A stretch of DNA of 43,994 bases, from assembly GCA_030681615.1 (NCBI GenBank), contig JAUXSA010000173.1, positions 1-43,994 of the forward strand, written 5' to 3'. Source of the DNA: Bacteroidota bacterium (GTDB lineage: Bacteria > Bacteroidota > Bacteroidia > B-17B0 > Aurantibacillaceae). How positions within the stretch are numbered: position 1 is the stretch's first letter; each line of letters begins with the position of its first letter. The notes beneath the pieces are model-generated. The model was given only the letters and a program-made list of their open reading frames with translations, made no database searches and was not told where the DNA came from. Of this stretch, positions 33,631 through 42,600 are shown piece after piece. The position numbers and the translations under genes are program-made.

Positions 33631-34911
33631 ATGGTTATTCGAACTTATGATTTCCGCTTAAAACTTGATGCCATAAACGGCAGACTACCAAGTAAATTTA
33701 AAAATATAGTTAATGACAAAATGCTGTCTGCATGGAGGAAAGTAAAGTGGGACAGTCTGATTGGATTTGATTATTATAATAAGCAGGAGAAAAATATAAG
33801 AAAACTAAACTCGGAGATTGATACATTAAAAGAATCTGCAAAGGAAACTTTGAAAGAAATAAAGGCCGAGAATGAAGTTTTATTGCTTGCAATAAAAATT
33901 GCATCAAGTGGTAACGAATATCGAAGATTAATATATGAGAATAGAAATGAAATTATTGATTTTGTTGAAAAAAATAAAAAAGCAATTGGAGTTAAAAGAA
34001 GTTCTCAATTACTAAATATTAGCAATATGACATACTACGAGTGGAAATCAAAGGCAAAAGATGATTGTCAACACTCTAGTAGACTTACTTGTATTAAAAG
34101 ATCTCCAAATCAAATTACGTTGGAAGAAGAGTTTAAAATTCTCCAATTACTTCAAGATCCAAGGTATGACCACTTTCCTGTTAGCTCTTTGGTTTGGAAA
34201 GCTCGCTATGAGAATATTGTTCACGCAGGAAGGACAAGTTGGCGTAGACTTCAAAGACGATACAAAGTTGTTAGATTAAAACCAAAGAAAAGAAAAAGAT
34301 ATTATTCGAAATCACTAAAAGCAGAATATGCGAATCAATATCTCCATGCGGATATAACATACTTTAAACTAAAAAATGGTGATACCTATTATATCTATCT
34401 TGTAAAAGATAATTATTCAAAATACATTAAATCTTGGGAAATTTCCAATAAAATTAATGCCGATACACGCATTAAAACATTTCAGCATTCGCTCTCGGAT
34501 ATCGATGATAACTCAAGTATGAAAGTGTCTTTCATTACAGATTCTGGGACCGAAAATAAAAACAGTAAAGTCAAAAATTTCTTTAAGCCATTTAAAAATG
34601 TAGATATTAAATATGCAAAAAAGGATATCGCGTTTTCCAACTCCATGATAGAAAGGTATAACATGGATTTAAAGTATATGTACCTTTATAGAGAAAATAT
34701 TTACACACTAAAAGCATTAATCACGGCTGTTCGTTTTGCAATAAAAGAACATAATTATATTAAACGGATGGAGTGTATAAATGGGCAAACCCCCTATGAA
34801 CTTTATAATGGGTTGCCCTCAAAAATTGAATGGATTAATGAACAAAAAAAACAAGCAAAAGAAAATCGATGTAAGAAAGTTAAGAATACAATTTGCTGCA
34901 AACTTCGATAA
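33631..34911 (+). CDS. DDE (rve-type) transposase
   Basis: This 426-residue protein has a coiled/HTH N-terminal part (helix about 47-90, then IGVKRSSQLLNISNMTYYEWK, HTH-like). An rve integrase core follows, with catalytic Asp in LHADITYFK, Asp in FITDSGTENK, and Glu in SNSMIERYNMDLKYM, about 36 residues after the second Asp. It resembles IS3/IS481-type single-ORF transposases of Bacteroidota. The frame is intact, so the element may be active. I could not find terminal inverted repeats by eye within about 150 bp on either side. Confidence 0.88.
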   Translation: MVIRTYDFRLKLDAINGRLPSKFKNIVNDKMLSAWRKVKWDSLIGFDYYNKQEKNIRKLNSEIDTLKESAKETLKEIKAENEVLLLAIKIASSGNEYRRLIYENRNEIIDFVEKNKKAIGVKRSSQLLNISNMTYYEWKSKAKDDCQHSSRLTCIKRSPNQITLEEEFKILQLLQDPRYDHFPVSSLVWKARYENIVHAGRTSWRRLQRRYKVVRLKPKKRKRYYSKSLKAEYANQYLHADITYFKLKNGDTYYIYLVKDNYSKYIKSWEISNKINADTRIKTFQHSLSDIDDNSSMKVSFITDSGTENKNSKVKNFFKPFKNVDIKYAKKDIAFSNSMIERYNMDLKYMYLYRENIYTLKALITAVRFAIKEHNYIKRMECINGQTPYELYNGLPSKIEWINEQKKQAKENRCKKVKNTICCKLR

Positions 34912-34913
34912 AA

Positions 34914-34973
34914 GCTGTAATGTACAATGGCAACGAAAGCATTATTAGTGATGCGGTAAAAGTGGAGTATTAA
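34914..34973 (+). pseudogene. Possible 3' remnant of a disrupted gene
   Basis: Directly after the transposase stop, another frame reads AVMYNGNESIISDAVKVEY and then TAA. The peptide has normal composition, unlike random AT-rich translation, and no start codon fits it. It may be the tail of a gene cut by the transposon. Short length keeps this tentative. Confidence 0.3.
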
Positions 34974-35015
34974 ACAAACAGATAAAACAATTATTACTTC
35001 TAATATTAAAAAAAC

Positions 35016-35050
35016 AAAAACCCGTTTCGGTTATACCGAAACGGGTTTTT
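35016..35050. terminator. Strong bidirectional intrinsic terminator
   Basis: A perfect 16-bp stem (AAAAACCCGTTTCGGT and ACCGAAACGGGTTTTT) has a 3-nt loop and A/T runs on both flanks. It ends the minus-strand S74 gene (stop at 35070) and can stop transcripts arriving from the transposase side. It is a natural right boundary of the accessory segment. Confidence 0.9.
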
Positions 35051-35069
35051 AATTAAGAAGTAAATAGCT

Positions 35070-36076
35070 TTAATTCTGTTTTATTAATTTTTTAGTATCT
35101 ATTACTTTTCCATCAACAATTAAATAATAGCTGTATAAACCATTGGTAAGATCGTTTGCGTAAACATTAATTTGACCTTTGCCTTTTTGGTTAACATCCA
35201 CCGCTTTAATAATACGACCATCCATAGTATTAAAAATAATTTGGGCCACTTTAAAATCAACCGGAATATTGTAAGTAATAATTGTACTCTCAGCAAAGGG
35301 GTTGGGCACGTTTTGATTTAAAACAATTACATTTTTATCGCTTAGCTCTATATTAACTTGGTTACCAATAATTCCTGTAGTGCGAACATCAGAGTTTGAA
35401 CAGCAGCTAGCAACGTTTTGTGTTAAAACCTGAATTAACGAATCCTGCTTTTTATTTTGTTCTGTTAATTGTTGCACCGCACGTATTAAAATAGGAATAA
35501 GTTGAGTGTATTCTAAACCTTTAAAGTTAACTGCAGGCGTTATTACGTTTCCTAAACTATCGAATTTTGCGGGATTTATGTTGTTAGTTACTAAAGCAGG
35601 AATAACAGTTTGAACATCCTGTGCAATTAACCCATATTGTAAGCCTTGCGGCAAACTCATACTTGGATATTGTGTTAACTTATAATCAAAGGTCTTAGGT
35701 TTTAGAAGATTTATTGTAGCCAACGCGTTTGAAATTGTGTCAATATTTTGTTTCAATGCAAGATCACTTGCAAACCCAAAAGCGCCATTTACATAAACAT
35801 CGCCATTAAAATAACCCGCGTAGTTTGCGGGTGATGTTAATGACTGTGGTGCATAACCATAAACCGCATAATTTGTATTTAAAGAACCGTCAGCCTCTCC
35901 ATAAACGCCAAAGTGTGTAACATCTTCGTTAGCTATCATTGACGAACCCCACAAGCCAAAAGAATAGCCTGGACCGCCATTAGAAAGCAACCATGTATTT
36001 GAACCGTTTTGTCCCCTAACTACACTGATGTTGGAAAAATTACAACTAACGAAAGAAAAATTAAGGTTTTTTTCAT
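35070..36076 (-). CDS. S74-chaperone exoprotein with T9SS-like tail, frameshifted signal peptide
   Basis: The ATG at 36076 starts a good signal peptide (MKKTLIFLSLVVIF) that runs into a TAG at 36022-36020. The +1 frame from there is open to 35070 and encodes the mature protein (NISVVRGQNGSNTWLLSNGG...). One extra T in the run at 36035-36039 would join them. The mature part has VYGEADGS repeats, then an intramolecular chaperone domain of Peptidase S74 type (SDLALKQNIDTISNALATIN, with the Ser/Lys of the SDxxxK motif; GLIAQDVQTVIP). A C-terminal T9SS-type domain follows (VPNPFAESTIITYN). Without the repair, the longest frame begins at TTG 35990 and lacks a signal peptide. Confidence 0.75.
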
Positions 36077-36087
36077 ATGATTATTTT

Positions 36088-37029
36088 TTAATGATTGATA
36101 ATTATTTTATAATGTTTGTTTTTTGTTTCAATAAAATATACTCCAGGTAGCCAATCAATAGAGTGGATAACACAACCGTTGCCTTTAATATCAGTTTTTA
36201 CATCAATTAAATTACCATAGCCGTTAAAAACCTTTATGTCATTTTTTGTTGCTTCCCCGACAACAAAAAAATCATTTGCAGGGTTAGGATATAATAACGG
36301 TTTGCTTTTATTGTTTTCATATTTATTAATTCCTGTAATGTAATTGGCAGCATAAGTTGAATCTGTACTTACACATACCTCGTCAATATAATAATATGAA
36401 ATACTGCCAGTACCATGATTTAATACTGTGGTATTTACATCGTCAAAAAAATTACCAATCATAAGATAACTGTAAGTAGAATCAGCAATAAAAGAGCCTG
36501 ATATTTTTGTCCAACTAATAGTATCTGTAATTACTGTATTACTATAATAGTGTGCCGTATTATTAATAGATACCCAGTTTTGCTTTATCTTACTAAACTT
36601 TATCCCTAATTTATTGGTACTATATCCTACTATTAAATTGCTATCCGCACGACTTATCTTGAAAGAAATAAAATATTTTTGAGAAACTGTTAAAGATGAG
36701 GATAGCTGCCCAATAATTATTTCCCTATAAAAACTACCCGCATCATATGTAATAAGCCCAGAATAAGCATTTCCATAAGCTGGATACTGGAAGCCCAAAA
36801 GATTTTTAGGAATTTGAAAATAAGTAGTTGTTCCGCATGTATTAAAGTAATCTGCAGTTGCTCTGCATGTGTCCCAACCGGTTGCCTTATCAATATCACC
36901 GCCCTGATTAGTTGGACACGCAGTGTATGTTTCAAAAGAAGGGTTAACTACCAAATTGACCTGAGCTTTTGATGCAATGAAAAAAAGCCATAAAACTACC
37001 AAAAAATTTATTTTTTTATTTCTAAACAT
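36088..37029 (-). CDS. T9SS-exported jelly-roll protein, paralogue B
   Basis: This 313-residue protein has a signal peptide (to SKAQ, residue 22). Then VNLVVNPSFETYTACPTNQG opens a carbohydrate-binding-module-like jelly-roll (about 24-225, closing with ISYYYIDEVCVSTDS). A C-terminal T9SS type A domain follows (LLYPNPANDFFVV). No catalytic residues were recognised. It is a tandem paralogue of the gene just upstream, and its ATG overlaps that gene's stop by 8 nt. It lies 11 nt before the S74 gene start, so the three probably form one transcript. Confidence 0.8.
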   Translation of the reverse strand: MFRNKKINFLVVLWLFFIASKAQVNLVVNPSFETYTACPTNQGGDIDKATGWDTCRATADYFNTCGTTTYFQIPKNLLGFQYPAYGNAYSGLITYDAGSFYREIIIGQLSSSLTVSQKYFISFKISRADSNLIVGYSTNKLGIKFSKIKQNWVSINNTAHYYSNTVITDTISWTKISGSFIADSTYSYLMIGNFFDDVNTTVLNHGTGSISYYYIDEVCVSTDSTYAANYITGINKYENNKSKPLLYPNPANDFFVVGEATKNDIKVFNGYGNLIDVKTDIKGNGCVIHSIDWLPGVYFIETKNKHYKIIINH

Positions 37030-37999
37030 TTACGACTATTTTTTTGTGTTTTGTACTTTTTTGATTGCTTACAACTACAACATAATATCCATTTTCTAAA
37101 AACGAAACATCAATTTCCTGAAAACCCTCAAATCCCTTTTCTATTAATGTATTGCCAAAAAGATCTATTACCTTGAAAGTATATTCTCCTAATTCTTTAA
37201 TACAAATTTTTTTAACCTGAGAATCGTAATAAAAAGAAGTCTCATTAATAGAATTTTTGTTTATATCAGTTGCATAATTTTGCGTGAAAGCCGAATCTGT
37301 GCTTAAGCAAACATCATCAATAAAGTAATAGGCGTAAATACCGCCTGATTGATTAGTAATAGTAGTATTTGCATCATCAAAAAAATTACCAATCATAAGG
37401 TATTGATAGGCGGAGTCTACAATAAAGGATCCAAATATTCTTACCCAATTTAAAGTGTCAGTAACGATAGCATTATTATAAAAGTGCGCTGTATTGTTAA
37501 TGTTGACTGTGTACGATTTCATATTGGTTAATTTTACTCCTACTTTATTGGTGCTATAACCAACAAATACATTATCATTACCTCGATTAACCATAAATGA
37601 TACGAAATATTTTTGCGAAATGGATAATGGAGTTGTCAATTGAGTGCCCATTATTTCTCTTGCCAAGCCTCCGTTATAATAAGCAATTATTCCGGCGTAA
37701 GAATCCCCGTTAAATGGCAGCTGGTATCCAAACGCATTGTTTGGAACGTCAGCAGATGGGTCAGTAGAGCATTGGTTAAAATAATCAGGAGTGCCGTTAA
37801 AACTATCCCAACCTATAGCCTCATTTATTTCAGATAAACCATTTGGGCAAATCGTGTAACTTTCAAAACTTGGATTAGGTACTAAATTAATTTGCCCAAT
37901 ACAAAAATTAATTTTTACAAAAAGTAAAATTAAAAGAGGTAAATATTTTAAAGACGATTTAATGTATATCAAATATATAATAAAAATTTTAAGAAGCAA
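37022..37999 (-). CDS. T9SS-exported jelly-roll protein, paralogue A
   Basis: This protein is 325 residues from TTG 37999. TTG 37972 gives a more normal signal peptide (MIYIKSSLKYLPLLILLFVK...CIGQ), and no ATG is available. The mature part begins INLVPNPSFESYTICPNGLS and matches paralogue B in length and order: ADYFNQC/PDYFNQC, GYSTNKxGxKxxxxK, MIGNFFDD, IDDVCLSTDS. The C-terminal domain is T9SS-like but lacks the usual PNP start (YYDSQVKKICIKELGEYTFK, ending HKKIVVNV). It is the first gene of the minus-strand string leading to the S74 protein. Confidence 0.8.
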   Translation of the reverse strand: MLLKIFIIYLIYIKSSLKYLPLLILLFVKINFCIGQINLVPNPSFESYTICPNGLSEINEAIGWDSFNGTPDYFNQCSTDPSADVPNNAFGYQLPFNGDSYAGIIAYYNGGLAREIMGTQLTTPLSISQKYFVSFMVNRGNDNVFVGYSTNKVGVKLTNMKSYTVNINNTAHFYNNAIVTDTLNWVRIFGSFIVDSAYQYLMIGNFFDDANTTITNQSGGIYAYYFIDDVCLSTDSAFTQNYATDINKNSINETSFYYDSQVKKICIKELGEYTFKVIDLFGNTLIEKGFEGFQEIDVSFLENGYYVVVVSNQKSTKHKKIVVNV

Positions 38000-38095
38000 A
38001 TTTTAAAGGAATAAGTTTGTGTTAAAAGATGGTTTTAGCATCAACCGAATTTTTAACTAAATATTTTTAGAAACAACATACTCAACATTATTAAG

Positions 38096-38103
38096 TATTT
38101 TTG
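38096..38103 (+). promoter_or_regulatory. Possible -7 element upstream of the small secreted gene
   Basis: TATTTTTG matches TAnnTTTG exactly and would give a leader of about 85 nt before the ATG at 38195. No clear -33 box was seen. Confidence 0.3.
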
Positions 38104-38194
38104 TTTTTATGAACTATCCATGTTTGCCAAAACACAAAATCAAAAGGCTAAACTGGATAAACCATATGACAATTAAAAATAATAATTTCTACAT

Positions 38195-38602
38195 ATGAAA
38201 CACTTTCTTATTTTTTGTATGCTAATTTGTTTTGGTTTTGCAGATGCACAGCAAAATAAAAATTACAAAAAACATCCCTATTGGATAGAGATGATCAAAG
38301 ATCCTAATGTTAATTATTTTGAAGCAATAAACGCCTACGAACAATTCTGGAAGAACAAACGCAAACCTTTAGAGGAGGATGAACTAATTGGCCAAACAAA
38401 AGGCGAAGCCAGTAAAGAAAAAAAGATGGACAGCCGCCGCGAGATGCGCGAAAAAAGAAAAGAAAAAGAACTTTATAAAAAATACGGTTTAGACTGCAAA
38501 AAATTCGAGCATTGGAAAATGCAGGTAAAACCTTATGTGCAAGCCGACGGTCACATCATTAGTAAAGAAGAACAATTAAAAATGTGGGAACAAAAACAAT
38601 GA
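38195..38602 (+). CDS. Small basic secreted protein
   Basis: This 135-residue protein has a signal peptide (MKHFLIFCMLICFGFADAQ). The short, very charged mature part has YWIEMIKDPNVNYFEAINAYEQFWKNKRKPLEEDE, then a Lys/Glu/Arg-rich helix. I recall that such short proteins often precede large propeller-type T9SS proteins in Bacteroidota, but no function is known. Its TGA stop overlaps the next gene's ATG (ATGA), so the two are translationally coupled and their products may act together. Confidence 0.75.
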   Translation: MKHFLIFCMLICFGFADAQQNKNYKKHPYWIEMIKDPNVNYFEAINAYEQFWKNKRKPLEEDELIGQTKGEASKEKKMDSRREMREKRKEKELYKKYGLDCKKFEHWKMQVKPYVQADGHIISKEEQLKMWEQKQ

Positions 38603-41600
38603 GAGCATTATTAAAATTTGTGCTTGCTCTTTGTGTTTGCCATTTTGCACTAGCGCAACCTGCCACTTCATGGTCAGCATCAGGGCCAATAAATTTTCCT
38701 GTAAACGCCAGCGGGCAAATAAACGGTATAGGCCGCACCACGCAAATAAAATTTGATCCAATAAACACCAACCGCATGTATGTTACTTCTGCAACCGGTG
38801 GTTTATGGCGCAGTAACGATACAGGCGCTACCTGGCAAAATGTGGGCACAGATTATTTTCCAAAAATGGAATGTGCTTCTATTTGTATTGATCATACCAA
38901 CAACAATATTTTATATTTAGGCAGCGGTGATCCAAATTATTATTCTTCAGGTTTTGGTGTTTGGAAAAGTACCAACGCAGGAACAAGCTGGGCCATTTCA
39001 AATACAGGTATGGGTAACCGTTTGGTGGTTGAGTTAATTATGGATCCCATCAACAGTCAAAATATTTTAGCAGCAACAGATAACGGAATTTATAAGTCAA
39101 CCAACGCCGGCTCTAACTGGTCTGTTGTAAAAACCGGTGGTACTTTTAAAGACATGGTTTTAAAACCTAACAGCGCTGATACTGTTTATGCTGTTACCGA
39201 TTCTCAACTCTGGCGATCTTTAAATTTTGGTGCCACATGGACACAGATAACCGCAGGTGTTTTTGTTCCGTCAAGCAACGGGCAAGGCATGCGCTTGGCA
39301 GTAAGCAAGGCAAGTCCAAATGTGGTTTACATTTCTATGATCGCTAATGAGGGGTTGACGTTAAAATCAACCAACTTTGGAACGAGTTTTAATACAGTAT
39401 ATAATAATGCCGCGCAAAGTTTAGTTGGCTATGATGCAACAACCCCCGGGCAGGGAGATTATAATTTTAGTATGACCTGCGACCAGAACAACGCTAACGT
39501 TTTATACATTGCCGCGCATTGCGTTTGGAAAAGTACTAACGGCGGCGTGGCCTGGACAAAATTAACCAACTGGTACGATAACTGCCATACCGATATGCAC
39601 GGTATAAGACAACATCCTTTTTATAACAATATGTTATTTAATGTAAATGATGGTGGCGTTTTTGTGTGTCGTAATGGTGGCGTAACCTGGCATGATCGTT
39701 CTAACGGTTTAGAGGCCACAGAAATTTACCATGCAGCACAAAGTAAATTGCAACGTAATACCGTTAGTATTGGTACGCAGGATAATGGTGAACTCTTTTT
39801 AAATTCAACCACCTGGTTCACTAACCGTGGTGGCGATTGGGGAAGTAAAATGTTATTCTCTTATAATAGTGCCAACACCGTTTATTATTACGAGAACGGA
39901 AATCGTCGTCCGGTTAACGGCTCAGAGACAAGCTACAATTTACCTTTTACAGCCAACAACAATATTAATTTAGCCTTCAATAAAAAAATTCCTAACACCG
40001 GTTTTTGTGCTTTGCAAAATATTTACAGAAGTAATTCTTTAACAGCTACCACACCAACATGGACGCAAATTGGTACTACTACAAATACCGTTGTTGCTTT
40101 ACATTCGTCATGGGCAGATTCTTCTGTGATCTATGCGTTTACGGGTAACAATGTTTTATATCGCTGCGATAATGTTTTTGCAGCTTCACCAACATTTACA
40201 ACTTTTGGTGCACCGGGCGCCACGGGTATTGCCGCATGCATTACAAGTATTGCCACAAACAGCAATGTAGTTATTGTGTCTTGCGGAAATACGATTTATC
40301 GTTCAACTAATAAAGGACAAACATTTACAAATTATAATACAGGTATTACAGGCGGTTTAAATATCATTGCTATTTATCACGATGAGTTTAGTAATGATGA
40401 AAGTGTTTATGCCTGCACAGCAAAAAAAGTGTATTACAGAAACTCATCTTTAACATCGTGGCAAAACATTACTTATAATTTACCAACCATTGCCGACATG
40501 AATGAATTTATGTTCTTTAATTCAGGTACCGCAGCTTCAACATTAAGAGTTGGTTATTATGGTCGCGGCGTGTGGGAATTACCAATAAATACTTCTATGC
40601 CGCCTGCACCAAGTTTTACAGTTAACAAACAAATTATTTGTCCAAACACAACGGTTAATTTTTCTGATCTTAGTTATGGTAATCCAATAGCATGGCAATG
40701 GACATTTACCGGTGGCAGTCCTGCAACATCAACGCTTACAAATCCTTCGGTTACTTATTCTGTTCCGGGGCTTTATCAAGTGTCGTTAAATGTAACAAAT
40801 GTAAATGGTACAAGTGTGTTAACACAAACAGCTTATATAAATGTAACCTCATCGTTAATACTTCCTATAACTCAAAGTTTTGTTGGCCCATTTCCTCCAA
40901 ATAACTGGTCGTTATTTGACGATACACAAGACCAGGTAATTTGGCAAAAAAGTAATACCGTTGGTGGATATAGTGCAAGTAGCGAAAGTGCATTTTTTGA
41001 TAATTACAATTTTGCAGAGTTAGGAAAGCGCGATGCGATTACCACGCAGAATTATAATTTAATTGGTGTAACCAATCCAAAACTTTATTTTGATGTAGCC
41101 TATGCACGTTATGATAATGTAAATTTTGATTCTTTAGCTGTTGGTGTATCAACCAACTGCGGACAATCATATAACATTGTGTATACAAAAGGCAGTACCA
41201 CTTTAGCAACTGCGCCTGATAATACAGGATTTTTTACACCAACCGCTACACAGTGGCGCACAGATACAGTATTCCTAAGTGCTTATGTTGGACAGCCAGA
41301 AGTAATGATCACTTTTCAAAATCGCGGAAACTACGGTAATGTACTTTATATAGATAACATTAATTTAAATGCGAGTTTAATAACTACAGATATTAAAACA
41401 CCAGCCTCAGAAATTTCGATGTTTGATGTTTATCCAAATCCTGCTATCGAAAAAATAACTATTGCTTTTAATTCGCAATTAGAAACTGTGAAGGCAATTA
41501 TTATAAGAGATGCACTTGGAAGAGTTGTTTACGAAAATAATAAACCTTCTTCACTTACATCTCAAACAATTGATGTAAGTGCATTTACAAAAGGAATTTA

Positions 41601-41658
41601 TTTTGTGAGCGTTGAGAGTAATAAAAAAACGTTTACTAAAAAAGTGATCATTCAGTAA
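38599..41658 (+). CDS. Large T9SS-exported BNR-propeller / PKD / jelly-roll protein
   Basis: This protein is 1019 residues from ATG 38599 (MRALLKFVLALCVCHFALAQ, signal peptide). A GTG five codons upstream is an alternative, but the ATGA overlap with the previous stop favours the ATG. Residues about 40-640 are sortilin/BNR-type propeller blades (WRSNDTGATWQNVG, VWKSTNAGTSWAIS, IYKSTNAGSNWSVV, IYRSTNKGQTFTNY). A PKD domain follows (WQWTFTGGSPATSTLTNPSVTYSVPG), then a MAM/choice-of-anchor-J-like jelly-roll, then a T9SS type A domain (VYPNPAIEKITIAF, ending KKVIIQ). It is likely a surface adhesin or glycan-binding protein. Confidence 0.88.
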   Translation: MRALLKFVLALCVCHFALAQPATSWSASGPINFPVNASGQINGIGRTTQIKFDPINTNRMYVTSATGGLWRSNDTGATWQNVGTDYFPKMECASICIDHTNNNILYLGSGDPNYYSSGFGVWKSTNAGTSWAISNTGMGNRLVVELIMDPINSQNILAATDNGIYKSTNAGSNWSVVKTGGTFKDMVLKPNSADTVYAVTDSQLWRSLNFGATWTQITAGVFVPSSNGQGMRLAVSKASPNVVYISMIANEGLTLKSTNFGTSFNTVYNNAAQSLVGYDATTPGQGDYNFSMTCDQNNANVLYIAAHCVWKSTNGGVAWTKLTNWYDNCHTDMHGIRQHPFYNNMLFNVNDGGVFVCRNGGVTWHDRSNGLEATEIYHAAQSKLQRNTVSIGTQDNGELFLNSTTWFTNRGGDWGSKMLFSYNSANTVYYYENGNRRPVNGSETSYNLPFTANNNINLAFNKKIPNTGFCALQNIYRSNSLTATTPTWTQIGTTTNTVVALHSSWADSSVIYAFTGNNVLYRCDNVFAASPTFTTFGAPGATGIAACITSIATNSNVVIVSCGNTIYRSTNKGQTFTNYNTGITGGLNIIAIYHDEFSNDESVYACTAKKVYYRNSSLTSWQNITYNLPTIADMNEFMFFNSGTAASTLRVGYYGRGVWELPINTSMPPAPSFTVNKQIICPNTTVNFSDLSYGNPIAWQWTFTGGSPATSTLTNPSVTYSVPGLYQVSLNVTNVNGTSVLTQTAYINVTSSLILPITQSFVGPFPPNNWSLFDDTQDQVIWQKSNTVGGYSASSESAFFDNYNFAELGKRDAITTQNYNLIGVTNPKLYFDVAYARYDNVNFDSLAVGVSTNCGQSYNIVYTKGSTTLATAPDNTGFFTPTATQWRTDTVFLSAYVGQPEVMITFQNRGNYGNVLYIDNINLNASLITTDIKTPASEISMFDVYPNPAIEKITIAFNSQLETVKAIIIRDALGRVVYENNKPSSLTSQTIDVSAFTKGIYFVSVESNKKTFTKKVIIQ

Positions 41659-41665
41659 ACGTTTT
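41626..41665. terminator. Hairpin straddling the stop codon of the 1019-aa gene
   Basis: AAAACGTTTACT (41626-41637) and its exact reverse complement AGTAAACGTTTT (41654-41665) flank a 16-nt loop. The TAA stop at 41656-41658 lies inside the right arm. The T run after it is short, so terminator strength is uncertain. Confidence 0.5.
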
Positions 41666-41673
41666 AAAAATTA

Positions 41674-41740
41674 TTTTCGTGAACCAGACCTTCAAGGTCT
41701 CCCGCAAATTTGTAAAGACCTTGAAGGTCTATTACGAAAA
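41674..41740. repeat. Nested palindromic repeat, AGACCTTCAAGGTCT type
   Basis: Two 15-bp odd palindromes, AGACCTTCAAGGTCT (41686-41700) and its reverse complement AGACCTTGAAGGTCT (41716-41730), lie within outer arms TTTTCGT (41674-41680) and ACGAAAA (41734-41740). The unit fills the gap between the convergent 1019-aa and fabI genes, whose stop is at 41741. From general knowledge, similar CTTCAAGGTC repeats are dispersed in Bacteroidota. It can act as a bidirectional terminator. Confidence 0.7.
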
Positions 41741-42550
41741 CTATTTCATTTTATCCAATTGTTCCTGGCTAACACCTGTTGAAGAATAACCTCCGTCATG
41801 AAAGAGGTTTTGCATAGTAACCATCTTGGTCAGATCACTAAAAAGACTTACACAAAAATTAGCACAATCTTCTGCGCTTGCATTACCAAGTGGCGATTGC
41901 AATTCAGCAAAATCATAGAAATCCATAAAACCTTTAATGCTTGTTCCGGCTTTGGTTTTTGTTGGAGATTGCGAAACCGTATTTATTCTAACGTTTTTCT
42001 TCTTGCCATAATGATAGCCAAAGCTGCGTGCAATACTCTCTAACATTGCTTTGATATCAGACATATCCGTGTAAAAAGGGAAAGCGCGTTGAGCTCCCAT
42101 ATATGTAAGCGCAACTACAGAGCCCCAATCGTTAATAGCATCTAATTTGTATGCTACTGCAAGCATTTTATGAAACGAAAGAGCCGAAATATCTGCACCT
42201 TTTTGGTAATATTCATAGTTTAATTCTGTGTACGGAATATCTTTACGCATATTAACACTCATACCGATCGAGTGCAAAACAAAATCGATCTTCCCTCCCA
42301 AATGCGCCATTGCTTCGGTATATAATTTTTCGATCTCCTCAACGCTTGTTGCATCGGCAGGAATTATTTTAGAATTGGTTGCTGCCGCTAATTTATTTAT
42401 TTCGCCCATGCGCATTGCAATTGGCGCGTTGGTAAGCACAAATGTAGCACCTTCTTCATGTGCTTTAAGAGCCACTTGCCATGCAATTGAATTTTCGTCT
42501 AATGCTCCGGTAATAATTCCGCGTTTTCCTTTTAATAAGTTATAAGCCAT
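41741..42550 (-). CDS. fabI: Enoyl-[acyl-carrier-protein] reductase (NADH)
   Basis: FabI (269 residues, normal length) reduces trans-2-enoyl-ACP in the last step of type II fatty acid elongation. Visible marks are the divergent SDR nucleotide-binding region (GKRGIITGALDENSIAWQVA), LHSIGMSV, and the active site Y150...Y160-x6-K167 (FYTDMSDIKAML), matching E. coli Y146/Y156/K163. The end is HDGGYSSTGVSQEQL. It is flanked by two different palindromic repeats. The short gap to the next co-directional gene contains an inverted repeat, and no TAnnTTTG match was found there. Confidence 0.95.
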   Translation of the reverse strand: MAYNLLKGKRGIITGALDENSIAWQVALKAHEEGATFVLTNAPIAMRMGEINKLAAATNSKIIPADATSVEEIEKLYTEAMAHLGGKIDFVLHSIGMSVNMRKDIPYTELNYEYYQKGADISALSFHKMLAVAYKLDAINDWGSVVALTYMGAQRAFPFYTDMSDIKAMLESIARSFGYHYGKKKNVRINTVSQSPTKTKAGTSIKGFMDFYDFAELQSPLGNASAEDCANFCVSLFSDLTKMVTMQNLFHDGGYSSTGVSQEQLDKMK

Positions 42551-42600
42551 TTTTTGTGTTTTTTAGTTGTGTAAATATACGATTATTGCTTAAAATAAAG

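Noticed and set aside
33474-34980. Terminal inverted repeats or target duplication of the transposon
   Set aside because: By-eye comparison of both flanks gave no convincing repeat pair.
29099-34980. TGTTTGCTTAAT (29099-29110) and inverted TGTTTGTTTAAT (34969-34980) as ends of the accessory segment
   Set aside because: An 11/12 match in AT-rich DNA is easily chance, and it lies in inverted rather than direct orientation.
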